64,000 bases of DNA from Maniola hyperantus (GCF_902806685.2 NC_048541.1:6197465-6261464), one strand, 5' to 3'; numbered from the stretch's first letter, positions 51,415 through 63,584 are shown. The notes: generated by a model from the letters alone, not told the origin. Made by a program: numbers and translations.

Positions 51415-51545
51415 GATAATGCCCGCGAAATCGGTATAGGTTTTTTAAAAATCCCGTGGGAACTCTTTTATTTTCCGGGATAAAAAGTAGCTTATGTGTT
51501 AATTCAGGGTATACGCTATCTCTATTCCAAATTTCAGCTGCAATG
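51415..51545 (+). repeat. Truncated retroposon tail
   Basis: 'aatgcccgcgaaatcggt', 'aaaatcccgtgggaactct' and 'ttccgggataaaaagtagc', then the match fades. Confidence 0.65.
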
Positions 51546-52924
51546 GCAATGGGTGGGGCAAATAAGTAGTTTGAAAAACCGATAGGGGCTGGGGTTCCAA
51601 GGTGCTGGAATGGCGATCTCCCTCCGGAAAGTGTAGCATTGGAAAATCCTTCGTGCAGGCGGCGTGGCGCAATACTGTGGAAGTCCCTATAAGATACCTA
51701 TGTCCAGCGGTAAACGTCTATCGGTTAATGATGACGTGGAAATTTATGCGTTGATCCATTATGGCTTTGCTCCAGTGGGATTTCTGAAAAGCCTTTCTTC
51801 AGGAGGTCTTCTATATTGAGAAATCCTACATGCAAAATCTTAAGCTTTTAGACCCAGTGGTTTGAGCTGTATCAAATATGTCAGTCAGTACAGAGTACAG
51901 AGCTATACAGAGCCATATAGCAAACTTCAAAAAGCCTCCCCACCTCATGATTAGTTGATTACAAAGATAACAAATACACATTTTTGAAGAAAATATTAGT
52001 ATTATCTTACTTTAGTCCAGTTATAGGATCATATGGTCATATAGTAAAGAAAGCGATATGATTGACAATCAGAGTAAAAGGTTGCACTGCACCAATTTAA
52101 TGAACGATAGAATGTACGACTCGTTTCAGGTTGAGGCCATTGTGCTAGACACATTGCATTGCAACTTATGACATAGCATCTCTTGTCACCAGCATACTAT
52201 TTCGGTTAGTAAAATAGCTATGCATTTTATTGTAAGTAACGTACCTAATTAAGCAGACACGGTGCGTGTATCTATCTAAATTTTATTAAAATTAAGAATA
52301 CGTAAGTAGATGAAATTATGGCTTGTGGATATTATTCCTAAGTTTGTACTTTTAAATCATTTCATTTCGTGTAATTATTATTTTTATTCACTGGTGATTT
52401 TTCACGGAAAGTAATTTTCTAGTTTTCAATCAAATGATCGTCTGAGATGCCTCTATACTTAGAAAAATTCAGCAAAAACTGATAAAAAGTACATATTAAT
52501 TTTCCCTGCTCCCAGATCTTATTACGTTGGTCTGGAAACAACTTTACAACTCTAAAACAATAATTTAGACGATATATTTTTCTTTACTGGTCACTTCTTT
52601 TATATATCATAACAGTTCTGATTCTTCTTATTTATAATATTTCAAGATAATTTTACGAAAACAAAACTGAAATTTTTACGAAAAAAAAAACTTAGTGGAG
52701 TAGCAACCAACTTGGTGACACCCAATAACACTGCGGTGGACAGCAAAGCTCTTTGAGCGTGTCCGGTCTGCACTGAGCGGCGAAAAATCCGTAGCTTTGT
52801 AAGCCCGCGCTCGCTTCGTACTTGTCAGACCGATGAAGTTTGCCAAAAAGTTTGTTAAAATCGAATTACTACTACGATGAAAATGGAAAGGTAAATAATA
52901 ATCTATAAGTATATACATATATCT

Positions 52925-53132
52925 AAATCTAAATATATGTACAAAAACGAAAAGGTGACTGACTGACTGACTAATCTATCAACGCACAGCTCAAACTACT
53001 GGACGGACACCACATACGACATACGACGTAGACACCCGCTAAGAAAAAATTTTTGTAAATTCAACCCCTAAGGGGGTAAAATAGGGGTTCAAAATTTGTG
53101 TAGTCCACGCAGACAAAGTCGCAGGCATAAGG
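52925..53132 (-). repeat. Retroposon tail, subfamily of 8929
   Basis: In inverse orientation it contains a (gact)n tract, 'cagctcaaactactggacgg', 'cccctaagggggtaaaatag' and 'tagtccacgcagacaaagtc', matching 8929-9145. Confidence 0.75.
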
Positions 53133-53439
53133 TAGTTCTAATATAAATAGAATAGACTTGACTCACTCATTGATTGATTCATCAATACCCTACCCAAACC
53201 CAAAGCTGAAATTTTAAATGGATCAATTAGGATTTATTAGGTCTATTAATTAGGTCATTCAAAGCACTGCTTTAAATAAATATTTTCTTGAACAAAGAGT
53301 GAGGCGCTGATGCCACGTGAAATTTATTTAGCAAAATGAAGATGAAATTTTTACTTCTCTTTGACGTAAAGTTACCAGAGTTAATTCAATTTGTTGTCTC
53401 TCTTAAAATGAAACTCTGTCATAATGTTATTTGTTGGCT

Positions 53440-54180
53440 TCACCTACGCTTGTTGACTTGCCCCAAAAAGCGAGTGCAGGAGCGCACCGACGCGCCTAAG
53501 TGATTCGATACACGTTCAATATGTTTCATTAGGGAGCACCGTGCTCACTTATTCAATCATATCGGCAGCGAGGCACGCTTTCCATACGGCGATGCGATGC
53601 AGCCTATCCGTGTACCTACTTTACTTCATTCTCATATAATCAGTTTTTCCGGCTCAAAATGCTGTACACTCAATTTAAGCGAGCGTATACGTAAATAACC
53701 TCTTCCATTGGAGCTGTTATTTTGCGGAATCTTTTATTTGCTTTGATATTGACAGCAGGTCTTGTTTCTTTTGCTGATATCCTGTCACTAAATTATATTA
53801 TGTTACAATATAGGGTAATTAAAAAGCAATATCGCGGGGAACTGCAGCCGTAATTTTTCCTTCCCTTGGCGTCGAATGCGGAACGTTTCCGTCGAGCCGC
53901 TCCTGAGAAGGAACCACTTCTCGAACGCTGTCTGCGTCCTGTGTCACAGGAAATGGTAATTACCGCCTAATCTCGCCCGAAGCGTAGGGCGGCCCGACGT
54001 CCGGATATGAACTTCCGTTATGAACAATTTAGCGCGCGAAATTGGACGACGGTGCGCCCTGCACACCTGAATCAGATGACGACACACACGTGTCTCTGCA
54101 CTCAAAGCTTGCACTCCGCAGTCATTGCATGCCCATTCATTGCTACGATTTGCGCTCACGAATAAGTTAATATGCTCCGG
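53440..54180. other. Moderately GC-rich unassigned block
   Basis: The base composition stands out from its AT-rich surroundings, with many CpGs ('cgacgcgcctaag', 'gcgatgcgatgcag', 'agcgtagggcggcccgacgt'). There are no inverted ends and no convincing frame; the open minus frame at 53944-54159 has no recognisable domain. It could be a promoter or untranslated exon of a neighbouring gene, or an old repeat. Confidence 0.35.
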
Positions 54181-54318
54181 CCTACTGAATATGAATCGTG
54201 TGAAGCCTTTTAAAAGCTAATGGTCAAGGAAATTGCATTTTTGTACTATTTCAAAAGTGTAAAAGCTAAGTGCTGGTAGTTATTATCCGCCTGTAAAAAA
54301 ATTAAAACTCAGTTTAAG

Positions 54319-54527
54319 CACACGAGTAGGTATTATAGACCAGAGGGAAAGCTTCACACTAGCTCACGCACACCACGACGTGCCACGGACGCTCCGTGCG
54401 CCCAGTTTGGCGGCAAACGGAGCGGCCGTGACACGTCGTGGTGTGCGTGAGCTGCGCTAGAGTGAGTGAACCTACAGCCAGCCGCTAGTATGAAGCTTCC
54501 CCTCTGGTCTATATATCTACTCGTGTG
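54319..54527. repeat. TIR MITE with 7-bp target duplication
   Basis: The ends 'cacacgagtaggtattatag' and the inverse 'ctatatatctactcgtgtg' are followed by 'accagaggg' and 'gaagcttca'. A nested, GC-rich inverted pair 'gctcacgcacaccacgacgt' lies inside. GTTTAAG flanks both ends (54312-54318 and 54528-54534). The short duplication suggests a cut-and-paste family such as hAT. Confidence 0.85.
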
Positions 54528-54590
54528 GTTTAAGCTTGGGCGATGACAAACTTTTATAAACTTTTACTTTTAGAAATATTTAACATATTA

Positions 54591-55030
54591 GCTGATTCCC
54601 GCGACTTCGTCCGCGTGGATTTACATTTTTTATAAGCCCGCGGGAACTCTTTGATTTTCCGGGATAAAAAGTAGCCTATGTGTTAATCCAGGGTATAATC
54701 TATCTCCATTCTAAATTTCATCTAAATCCGTTCAACCGTTTTTGCGTGATTGAGTAACAAACATCCAAACATCCAAACATCCAAACATCCAAATATCCAA
54801 ACATCGAAACATCCAGACTTTCACATTTATAATATTATTAGGATTAGAATTCAAGACTAGATGATGCCCGCGACTTTGTCCGCGTGGATTTAGGTTTTTA
54901 AAAATCTCGTGGGAACTCTATGATTTTCCGGGATAAAAAGTAGCATATGCCCCACACCAGGATAATATTAATACTGTACCTTTTGTAAAATCAGTTAAAT
55001 GGCTGGGCAAAGTACCTAGTCAGCTAGTAA
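54591..55030 (+). repeat. Two consecutive retroposon tails
   Basis: 54591-54842 ends in six or seven copies of 'catccaaa' and 'acatttataatattattag'. 54861-55030 begins 'gatgcccgcgactttgtccg' and lacks the end. Confidence 0.75.
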
Positions 55031-55599
55031 ATAACATAAATAAATTACATAGGTAATCTAAGTAAAATAGATATAGGTACCTACCTAAGTTTTATTTTAA
55101 ACGTATTTCAAACGTATTCCACTTTGCATACCAAACGTCAATGTTGATGCAAATGATGATCACAATAATTCGACAGTGGCCTAATGATCGCCATTCATCG
55201 TGATCTGCATTGATATAGAGCTATTATTACGGAAACTACTGCCTTACCATTGGCTGCACATTTGTCAATGCAAGTGGCTTGGATACTAACTCAACCTCAT
55301 CATCTAACCATACACCAATCACGGTTCTATCATTATAGTGATACTCTATCACGAGAATATAATATGATAATGTAAGACATGATATGTCTACCAAATGATG
55401 TTAGGTCTGTGTGTAACCAAATAGTGGTTCACACAGGCCTACAAATCTGTAAAAATACATTTTCAGAACTCTTGAAATTATAGTAGAGTAGCAGATACCT
55501 GCAAAAAAACGTGAGAACTATTTGATTTTCCGGCATAAAAATGCAGCCTAGGTCCCTTCCTTGTTTTTAACTATATCTATGCAAAAAATTACATCGATC

Positions 55600-56680
55600 A
55601 GTTGCTCCGTCACGGCATGATTGAAGGACAAACCAACAAACAAACACGTCTTTATATTTATAATTTATTATGTATAGTAATAATAATAAATGCAATGGAC
55701 AAAAATATCATCATCAATCAATATATATATATCATATTTATTATATATACTTATAATAAAACTGTAACAGGTCAAATTCTGTACATTGAAGATATTTTGA
55801 ATTTTTTTTTTCGAGGGCACTCTATAATCGATACTGAACCCAAAACTGTAATTTTTTTCATTTTTGTCTGTCTGTCTGTCTGTATCACGGCCGCGCATCA
55901 CGCTGAAACTACTGAATGGATTCCAATGAAACTTGGTACGATTTGAGGTCATACTATGAGGAAGAATATAGGATACTTTTTATCCCGAAATTCAGCATGG
56001 TTCTCGTAGGAGAGGGGATGAAAGTTAAAATGTATACTGAGTTGTAATTCATTAACGCGTAGTCCGATTTCATTCATTCTTTTTTGTTAGAAAGGGGATA
56101 TTTTAAAAATTGATCCGTAAATATTTCAAGGTCATCGGTTTTTAACCGACTGTCAAAAAGGAGGTGGTTCTTTTTTCTACATCGATTTTTTCGAGGTTTC
56201 TGGACCGATTTGCAATTTTTTTTTAAATCAACAAAAAAAGTTTTCGTGGTGGTCACATAAAAAATTCTGGATTCAACTCCTTAATCCTGATGCTGCAGGG
56301 TTACTGCCCGCCTGAGTTATCAAGATTCAGGAAATGTTCATAGTGAATTCATATTGTAGGTACCAAGCAACGACTTCATTCTCAGACTTCAAGTCCCAAC
56401 TCCTCAACCCTGATGATGTAGGGTACAGCACTCCTAAACTATAATGTTTCAGTAACTGCGGATGATGCAAAATTAATTTAGGTACCAAGCATAGGCTACA
56501 TCATTGAACTTCGGATCCTAACTCCTCAATCCTGATGCTGCAAAGTACTAAAGTCCTAAATCGTGGGGATTTTAGAATTTCTGATAGTGAATTGATATTT
56601 TAGGTATCAAGCAACGGCTTCACGATGACACTCCCAGTCCGAAATACTCCACCCGAGCGAAGCCGGGGCGGGTCAGCTAG
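55600..56680. repeat. Composite retroposon region with ~125-bp degenerate tandem repeats
   Basis: Fragments of the 'cggcatgattgaaggacaaa' type, a (gtct)n tract at 55864 and a 'gaccgactgtcaaaaaggag' fragment lie side by side. From 56270 to 56640 about three copies of 'aactcctcaa(t/c)cctgatg' followed by 'taggtaccaagca' recur. The end 'gagcgaagccggggcgggtc' followed by 'agctagt' is the usual 3' end of a LINE-like family. Confidence 0.6.
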
Positions 56681-57839
56681 TGCATCAATATAATCATTCA
56701 TCATCAATGTAAAAAACTTCTGTGAATTTTTCATGTAAAATCAAGTTAAATTGCGTTTAATAGATATTCTCCTTAGGATAGGTCCTTTATTTAAAAAAAA
56801 AAACAATATATTTTATGTTACGACCCAGCCCTGGTAACGGAGCGCCAATTTTTAAAGCACGCTCGTAGATGTTATAGGTGTGTAAACGCTGTGCCAATAT
56901 TGTAATAACTTTACAATAATAATTAGTACCAAGCGATTTTATATTGGTATCAAGAGCTGTAAAAAAAATTAAAAAATCTATGTAGTCTGTGTCACAAGGT
57001 AGGCAAAAAAAAGCACACAAGGTTTATCTTCACTGTTTAAAATATCTAAAGCTTTATAATATCTTTATTGCAACCAAATAGCCCAGCCATTAACCAGTCA
57101 GAAACAAAATAACATAAAATCCACTAATAAATAATAATCCGTTTTAAAGCCAACGAGCGACGTTAATAAAACGTCGGATAACTCGCGTAATTAACTTATC
57201 GCCGTGCCTATGGATGATGCGATAAAAATCACTGCAACAAAATGGCAGCAGTCGAAATGAAATGAAATTGAGGAAAATCATTCTGATATTCAGAGAGCGA
57301 GAATCGTACGGCTGGGTATTGTCGGGTCCCATACAGCTACCAAATGGACTGCGCTCGTTCAATTTCGATACTTTCACGATACAATAGGCGAGAGTAAGGC
57401 GTGTTCGCTCACCTGTCAAATTAAAAAAGCACTTGAATATTCAAAATAAACCTGGTAAAATGTACCTGTCGATAGTATACAGAGTGAGTTTTAATTTCTG
57501 CGAAGGTAATTGAATTTTGCTCACCTATGGGTTATTGAAGTCAAAAGTTTGCGAATAAAGGCTTACTTACTGAAAGCTTTTTAAAATAATAGTTAATATA
57601 AACTAACAAGAGAAGTTGAACTTGTTGTTGTTGTTGTACTTATGTATCTATTGGCTGACAAGAATTTATATGATACCAGCTGTCCTGGCGAACCTCGTTC
57701 CGCCTAACAGTTGATTCAAATTTTTTAAATTTTTCTCTCCGTAGGAACCATCCTCGTACTTCAAAGAATATTATAAAAAAGAATTAGCGAAATCGGTTCA
57801 GCTGTTCTCGAGATTTGCGATGAGCAACACATAATATAG

Positions 57840-58094
57840 TCTTAGATTGTAGGCGGTAGTCGCCTATAAAAGCGAGGTGCGCCCAAGTATGAGGCTCATT
57901 TCGCTGCTGATTTTTGTGCTGTAATCAACGTGGTCTGGTTTGAATTATGTTTTTCTTTATTTCCGACTTTTACTTTTTGTGTCTTACGTGTTAAATTTTG
58001 TTCCAATCATTAAAAGTTTGATAATTGTAAAAGTATTTGGTTTTGTGTTAATAAATTGTGTGTTTTTAATTGAATTTTACTTCTGTATCTAAAT
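57840..58094 (+). repeat. 5' LTR
   Basis: 255 bp, bounded by 'tcttagat' and 'atctaaat', a short inverted pair. It holds TATAAAAG near position 26 and AATAAA ('taataaattg') near 215, i.e. promoter and poly(A) signals in the expected order. Confidence 0.92.
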
Positions 58095-59589
58095 TCAGAA
58101 CTGGGATTCCTATTCAATAGCCCACTATAGTTAAAATCTAGTCACTGACAATCAGTTTGCTTAAATTGGAACAAAATTCTAACCTTTAAATTTTTGTTGT
58201 TGTTCTTGTACGATGTCGGATCGCGGGTATCGTAACCGCGATCGTAGCCGTGATGTGCCGTGATCAAACTCGAAGTTTTTGAAGCAGACCACGTCTATGT
58301 GAAACAGCAGGGCCTAGATATAGGTCGCGAGATCACGCACTTAGTCGTGTTTTTATCCAAACGTTACACTCAATACTCCGCGATAGAAAAACGTGTCGAG
58401 ACTTGTCGAAAATAGTTTAACCTCGGTAGTAACTACACGCGAGTGTAATATTTATCGTCTCCGTAACACTGTGACCGTTCAAACAGAATGCATCACTCCC
58501 GTTTCCGCACCTTGTTCCGCACAAGATGAAGTCACTGCAATTAAATCTTTAAAATCAAGTACCTTTGGCTTTATGGCTAAGCACGTATTAGTCACGTGGA
58601 CGTATCCAGTTTAAATATTCTTGTCCCGATTTTTTGTTCAAAAAAGTTTTATAAGTGTAAAAAATTTATGCCTACCCTACGTGTTTTGTGAATTAATAAT
58701 GCCGTCGTCTAAATCTGGTAATCGATGTAAGCATAAAAGTAATTCACGTAAATTGCATAATGAACAAAGGCGTGCTAGTCAGTGTCGTAAAATTAGTGGA
58801 ACGTAGTGGAATTAACCAGGTGAGATCCAACCATGTCTTTATTTTTGGTCTCGATTTTTAATGATGTTGATGCATGGTGTAGAAAAAGTTGATCATGTTC
58901 GTAACCTCAACCGATGGCATAGCCGGGAGGTAGTCTCGTGTATTGGAACTTGTACAAAAGGGTTTTGTTATGATCAGTCTTAGATCAATTTTAAAACGGA
59001 ATTTATTCCGCTGTGCCCACGAAAGGTTGATATTGAGATTAAGAACACGTCTATGTCGGTCCATTAGTCACTTCATGAAGTATCTCACCAAGATATCCGC
59101 AATTTAAATTCGCAGTTTAAGACTAGAAAGCGTAGTCTTAGTCATAGTACTTTCCAATCACGCGGTTTTCTGAGTGAAAATTAGGATCACAGAGTGTACC
59201 TACTGTGCGAAAAGTTAAAACTTATCGAAAACCAAAAACATCGGTTTTGATGCAGTTCAGTGTTATTTTTGTAAAAAGAGTAACCGTAATGTAGGTAGAT
59301 GAGTTTTTGCTAAACAATTATTTTTGCCACGAGATAACAAATTGAGTTTCCACAAGATTAGAAATCAGTCTTCATGTCGTGTTAGATCGTTGTATGAATA
59401 GGTGGATCTGTCGTAATAAGGACTGTACTAAACCAACTGGGAAATACTTATATTCGAACACGATTCGAACATAGTCGAACATAGTGCTCACATTTATCTT
59501 TCTTTTCTCGAATGTTCCGACGCAATGCTGCACGCTTGGCTGCGGGCTTTGGAATTCTGCATGAGAGCGAGGCTGGCTATGCTCTGGCC

Positions 59590-59690
59590 TGACGCTGCGC
59601 TGGCGTTGCTGCGCCGTGCCGCGCCTTGCTGCGCCGTGCCGCACCTTGCTGCGCCGTGCCGCGCCGTGCCGCGCAGCTGCTGCGCCTCTC
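59590..59690 (+). repeat. GC-rich minisatellite 'gctgcgccgtgccgc'
   Basis: At least five imperfect copies of a 15-21-bp unit ('ttgctgcgccgtgccgc'). All six frames stay open across it, so the overlapping frames here are not evidence of genes. Confidence 0.85.
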
Positions 59691-60259
59691 TGCGCTCTGC
59701 ACGAGCGTGACGGCGCGCTGGTGGTACTGCGCTGCGTGCGCCGCTGCGGGCTATGGTGCCTCTCGCGAGCATGGGGCTCACTGGTGTCGCGGCACCAAAC
59801 CGCGCATCCTGCTCCAAGCTTCGGCGCCCTTCGCAAACGTTGCAGCTCACTGGTATTGTGACACGATGCCGCGCGCATCGTGGGGCAACATAAGTGCTGC
59901 CGAGCCCTTGTACGAGCTGATTGGTGAGAATGTTCTTTTTTAAAGTTAGTGTCCATGATTTCGATAGGTACCTATGTGTTGTAGTAAATCACGTTACCTA
60001 CGCATACCGTCTTGGACTTAAAGGTGTTTCGTATATTATGCGAGTCAGTGACGCACTGTAGTGCGTTCGTAAATAATGTAACGTGGGTAGATTCAACTCT
60101 TTTAGAAAATCTGATAATTCCCGTTACCGATTGTTTCCGATTTTGCCGTTTTGATTAGATTCATTTGTTAGGGTCAGGCGAGGCCGAGTCTTTAAGACAA
60201 GGCCATAACGTAGGTAAAGTCCCTTGAGTACAACAAATCTGGCAATCTAAGATCTAGCT

Positions 60260-61516
60260 GGGTACTTTAGGCGCTACGTTGAGGAGTATGCTATCCAGAC
60301 AGCCTCCCTTGCACGTCTGTCGGAAAAAGAGGTTCCTTTTCATTGAGGCCAGAGCAGGAAAAGGTATCTCAGGACATCACTCGGGGACTCACCACTGAGT
60401 CCAAGGTAGCAGTCTTGACAGATTTGCCAAACAGAGGTGCACACTGACTTCAGCAGCATCGGCTATGGCCCGGCGCTGAGGTGGATCCACAACGACGGCA
60501 AGAAGCGTGTGGTCGCCTGTTTTAGCAAGGTTTACCCAGGGTGCAGTGAGTAGGCAGTACTCCTATGTGCTGGAAGCGTTGGCAGTCAACACTTCCGCCA
60601 CCATTTGGTTTGTCTTCAGTTTAAGGGTGTGACCAACTACAACGCTTTCACAGCCACCGAGCGCAAGAAGACGTTACTGCTGCAAGTTACTCGTATGTGG
60701 ATTTATTACCATGACTTCATCTTCGACTTTGAGTACCAAAAGCGCACGATGATGTGCTATGGCGACTATTTTAGCTGCAACCCTTTAAGTCAACAGCATC
60801 ACCAAGCCGAGCAACTGGGCTCAGATGGTGCAGGTCGCAGATCTGGACAAGCTCGTCGAGTATCTGTAAGTGGGACAGCTAGACTCTCATCGGTATTAAA
60901 GTGTTACGCTCTATTACCGCTACTTACCAGTAAGAGCGGAAGCGTGGTAGTTGTGATACCGTCGTCTGCTGCAAGTCTTTGCCGAAAAGACTCTGAACCT
61001 GATCCCGAAGTACTTCTGGTTTCCTGGGCTACTTCAGTTCGTAGTCAAGTATGTGGCTCACTGCCTGGTTTGTATATCAAACAAGCAGATCTCTAGAGTT
61101 CCGCACTAGCAGACAACAGTGTGGTTGCTGAAACTGTACGGCTTGATCGAGTGGCATGGCGTGAAATGTGACGCTCCAGGGCGACTGAGCTGCTGAGTGA
61201 AATCGTGCCCGGCAGGGATGCCTATGCTAATCAGAATCGTCGTCCGCCTCGTGTGTTTCAGGCTGGAGCCATGGTGTTTGTGATCAAGTACTCCCAGTCC
61301 ACGGGGAAACTTGATCCTGGTATGCGGGGGCCATACAAGGTCCTGAATACCCTGCCAAGCAGCCGTTACGAGCTGGAACTGCTGAGTGGGTCGTATGGCA
61401 CGACTACTCAGGTGGCAGTGGAGGGCATGGTGCCCTGGCGAGGAGAGTGGCGCCTGGACGCGTGTACTGCTTTCTTCAAGTGCGAGTTCAGCTTGTTGCC
61501 TACTTTGTGGTGGTGA
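60260..61516 (+). pseudogene. Broken gypsy pol: RT connection, RNase H and integrase tail
   Basis: Conceptual translation across stops and shifts gives blocks in pol order. RT thumb/connection residues lie at 60270-60400 (RYVEEYAIQTASLARLSEKE). RNase H-like segments follow at 60470-60530 (RVVACFSKVYPG after a one-base shift) and 60610-60790 (KGVTNYNAFTATERKKTLLL, then FDFEYQKRTM). At 61205-61516 there is an integrase C-terminal segment with GAMVFVIKY, RGPYKVLNTLPSSRYELELL. The catalytic core of integrase between ~60800 and 61200 is not visible. The order supports Ty3/gypsy; the frames are clearly disrupted. Confidence 0.8.
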
Positions 61517-61716
61517 AGATTAAAGTCGTGATTTTGTTAATCATAGCTCTAAAACTCTTAGCCTCCTAACTAAAAAGGCCTTGCTTGCTCCCTTACCTAC
61601 TTATCTAATTACGGACTGACACACATCTATTTTTCTGCTATGACTAAACGAATCACGGTAATGCTTTACTCCTCAAGGGAAGTTCAACGGTGGCTGGTTG
61701 AGATGCACTTTCATAG

Positions 61717-61995
61717 ACTGTTGCCCGAGCCCGGTGGTCTGATGATGGTCATCTCAAGTTCCTGCTCCATAGACCGTTGCCCGAGTCTGGTGGTCTGAGA
61801 CCGTTGCCCGAGTCTGGTGGTCTGATGAAGTTCATCTCAAGTTCCTGCTCCATAGACCGTTGCCCGAGTCTGGTGGTCTGAGACCGTTGCCCGAGTCTGG
61901 TGGTCTGATGAAGGTCATCTCAAGTTCCTGCTCCATAGACCGTTGCCCGAGTCTGGCGGTCTGAGACCGTTCCCCGAGTCTGGCGGTCTGAAGAT
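61717..61995 (+). repeat. Higher-order minisatellite with palindromic unit
   Basis: A 27-28-bp unit ('agaccgttgcccgagtctgg' then 'tggtct') alternates with a ~32-bp spacer ('atgaaggtcatctcaagttc' then 'ctgctccat'). The pattern is unit-unit-spacer, repeated. Each unit ends with the inverse of its start (agacc/ggtct). It lies between pol and the 3' LTR. Confidence 0.9.
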
Positions 61996-62158
61996 GACGA
62001 GAAGAAGCGCGCGCTAGGTTTAAGACGTCTCATAGGTTGATAGGTGTCACCTCCTCTGGGTGATAGGGACACCCCATAAAACAAAATGATTTATCTACAT
62101 GTCTAGCTAATGTTAAGTCGCATTTCGAATTGCTTACCCATTGTGTTAACATTTGTAG

Positions 62159-62446
62159 CTATGGAGTTGTGCTATATCGAAACTAATTTCAGGTGATGAC
62201 TATGAAGTAGTATGCCCAGGTGCTGGTCCCCCTTCCGCACCTGAGTTTGCCCCGGCACCTTACGCGGTAGAGGCAGAGGCATCGCTCCATTCGGCGAGCT
62301 CCTCACCGGTCTCCCCTCGCGCACCGCACGCCGACAGCGTTGCGGCACCAGCTGCAAGTCTCCGCAGAGAAGATCTCACGACCTTTTCTGGCTATGACGG
62401 CGGACGAGGACGCCGCATAGTCAGGAGAGGCCGTCTTAGATTGTAG
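62159..62446 (+). other. Open reading frame ending inside the 3' LTR
   Basis: The frame is open from 62159. From GDDYEVVCPGAGPPSAPEF it is Pro/Ala/Ser-rich and ends in GRGRRIVRRGRLRL, with its TAG at 62444-62446, 11 bases into the LTR. 'ctaatttcag' at 62183-62192 could be a 3' splice site. It may be the C-terminal tail of pol, or a spliced product. Function unknown. Confidence 0.5.
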
Positions 62447-62688
62447 GCGGTAGTCGCCTATAAAAGCGAGGTGCGCCCAAGTATGAGGCTCATTTCGCTG
62501 CTGATTTTTGTGCTGTAATCAACGTGGTCTGGTTTGAATTATGTTTTTCTTTATTTCCGACTTTTACTTTTTGTGTCTTACGTGTTAAATTTTGTTCCAA
62601 TCATTAAAAGTTTGATAATTGTAAAAGTATTTGGTTTTGTGTTAATAAATTGTGTGTTTTTAATTGAATTTTACTTCTGTATCTAAAT
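62434..62688 (+). repeat. 3' LTR
   Basis: By eye it is identical to 57840-58094 over all 255 positions. It is followed by ATAG (62689-62692), the putative target duplication. Confidence 0.92.
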
Positions 62689-63103
62689 ATAGTGATTCAT
62701 TTTTATATTATAGAAGATGAGTTAAGTAATTGACAATGTGGACTCAAGAGTTACTTTGTAAATAGTAGGTAGGTAGGTACCCAATACCCATGCAGCATGC
62801 TATATAAAATAACACACATTAATAACAATAAAGAAAATATAAATTTAAAATTTAACAATGATTGTGTAATGTTGGTCGCCTTATACATATTAAAATTATG
62901 TTCATAATTTAAATTACAATACAGTAAGTCGACGAAATATAAGTTTCTTTTCTTTCTTCATCCAACCGCCGGTGTGCGCCGTGCTTCCACAAAACCTTAA
63001 AGTTTACTGTGAATTTAAAATGCGTTGAATAATTTTATTATTAGGTACAATAAATTTGAATGAATAACTAGATTAGCGTTTAAACTATCGTGAGTGATTT
63101 CCA

Positions 63104-63312
63104 TTATATATAATATCTGTCCCGGCTTTACTCACGTGTTTAGTCGACGTTAGCCCGACTAGTTTCAAACCCATCCGGGTCCTTACAGTCAAAACCGCAA
63201 CGCGTGCGCGAACTGACTCCCTTGAAAAAGGACCCCGGATGGGTTCGAAACTAGTCGGGCTAACGTCGACTAAACACGTGAGTAAAGCCTGGACAGTTAT
63301 TATATATAATAA
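63104..63312. repeat. Palindromic MITE with ~75-bp arms
   Basis: The arms run 'tatatataata', 'ctgtcc', 'ggctttactcacgtgtttag', 'tcgacgttagcccgactagt' and 'ttc.aacccatccgg', with the inverse on the other side of a 40-bp centre. A related single arm appears at 9155-9215. The remaining sequence from 62693 to the window end is AT-rich; I see no gene in it. Confidence 0.85.
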
Positions 63313-63584
63313 CTAAATTATTTGCGAAAATACACATATTATAATATTTAGTGAACGATAACGTGGACAGCGTACTAGAAAAATGAATAACATTATAACT
63401 AAAGAATACTCTGAAGTTAAATTGAAATATTTTATACAAACATAAGTTATGTAGAAATAATAGTACTTCACATATTTTTGATTATTCAAATCGCAAAATA
63501 AGAACATTCGTTGTTTTGCACTTCGATCAGTGGTCCTTGCCATCATTATTTTACATTTAAATATGAAACAGATCCGTCCTAATA

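Larger units (their letters stand above)
46045..57839. other. Gene-poor region
   Basis: No exon of a recognisable protein was found on either strand. 46310-46425 is a dispersed repeat tail (inverse of 39600). 47290-47450 is locally GC-richer ('ccgccgggcggtccg', 'gatgcggccgcgtcgccgac') and could hold the promoter or untranslated exon of otopetrin B. 47470-48470 and 51550-52640 are AT-rich without clear features. 57144-57419 has an open minus frame of no known family. Repeats are listed separately. Confidence 0.55.
57840..62688 (+). mobile_element. Ty3/gypsy-like LTR retrotransposon, degenerate interior
   Basis: Element of 4.85 kb with two 255-bp LTRs (57840-58094 and 62434-62688) and a flanking ATAG on each side (57836-57839 and 62689-62692). 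The interior keeps a possible gag start (ATG ~58213, MSDRGYRNRDRSRD), GC-rich low-complexity DNA (59520-59900) and a broken pol segment (60260-61516). After these come a minisatellite (61717-61995) and a short open tail ending in the 3' LTR. The part of pol from protease through the RT fingers and palm, and the integrase core, is missing or unrecognisable. The element cannot encode its own mobility functions. Confidence 0.9.

Noticed and set aside
57144..57419. 91-residue minus-strand frame
   Set aside because: No family motif, no neighbouring exons, and ordinary for a frame of this length in 64 kb of sequence.
59372..59956. 194-residue Arg/Ala-rich minus-strand frame, and overlapping plus frames
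   Set aside because: Created by the 'gctgcgccgtgccgc' minisatellite inside the LTR element; no domain is recognisable and all frames are open there.
61717..61995. CRISPR-like alternation of repeat and spacer
   Set aside because: The spacers are themselves identical repeats and the context is a eukaryotic LTR element; a higher-order minisatellite explains it.
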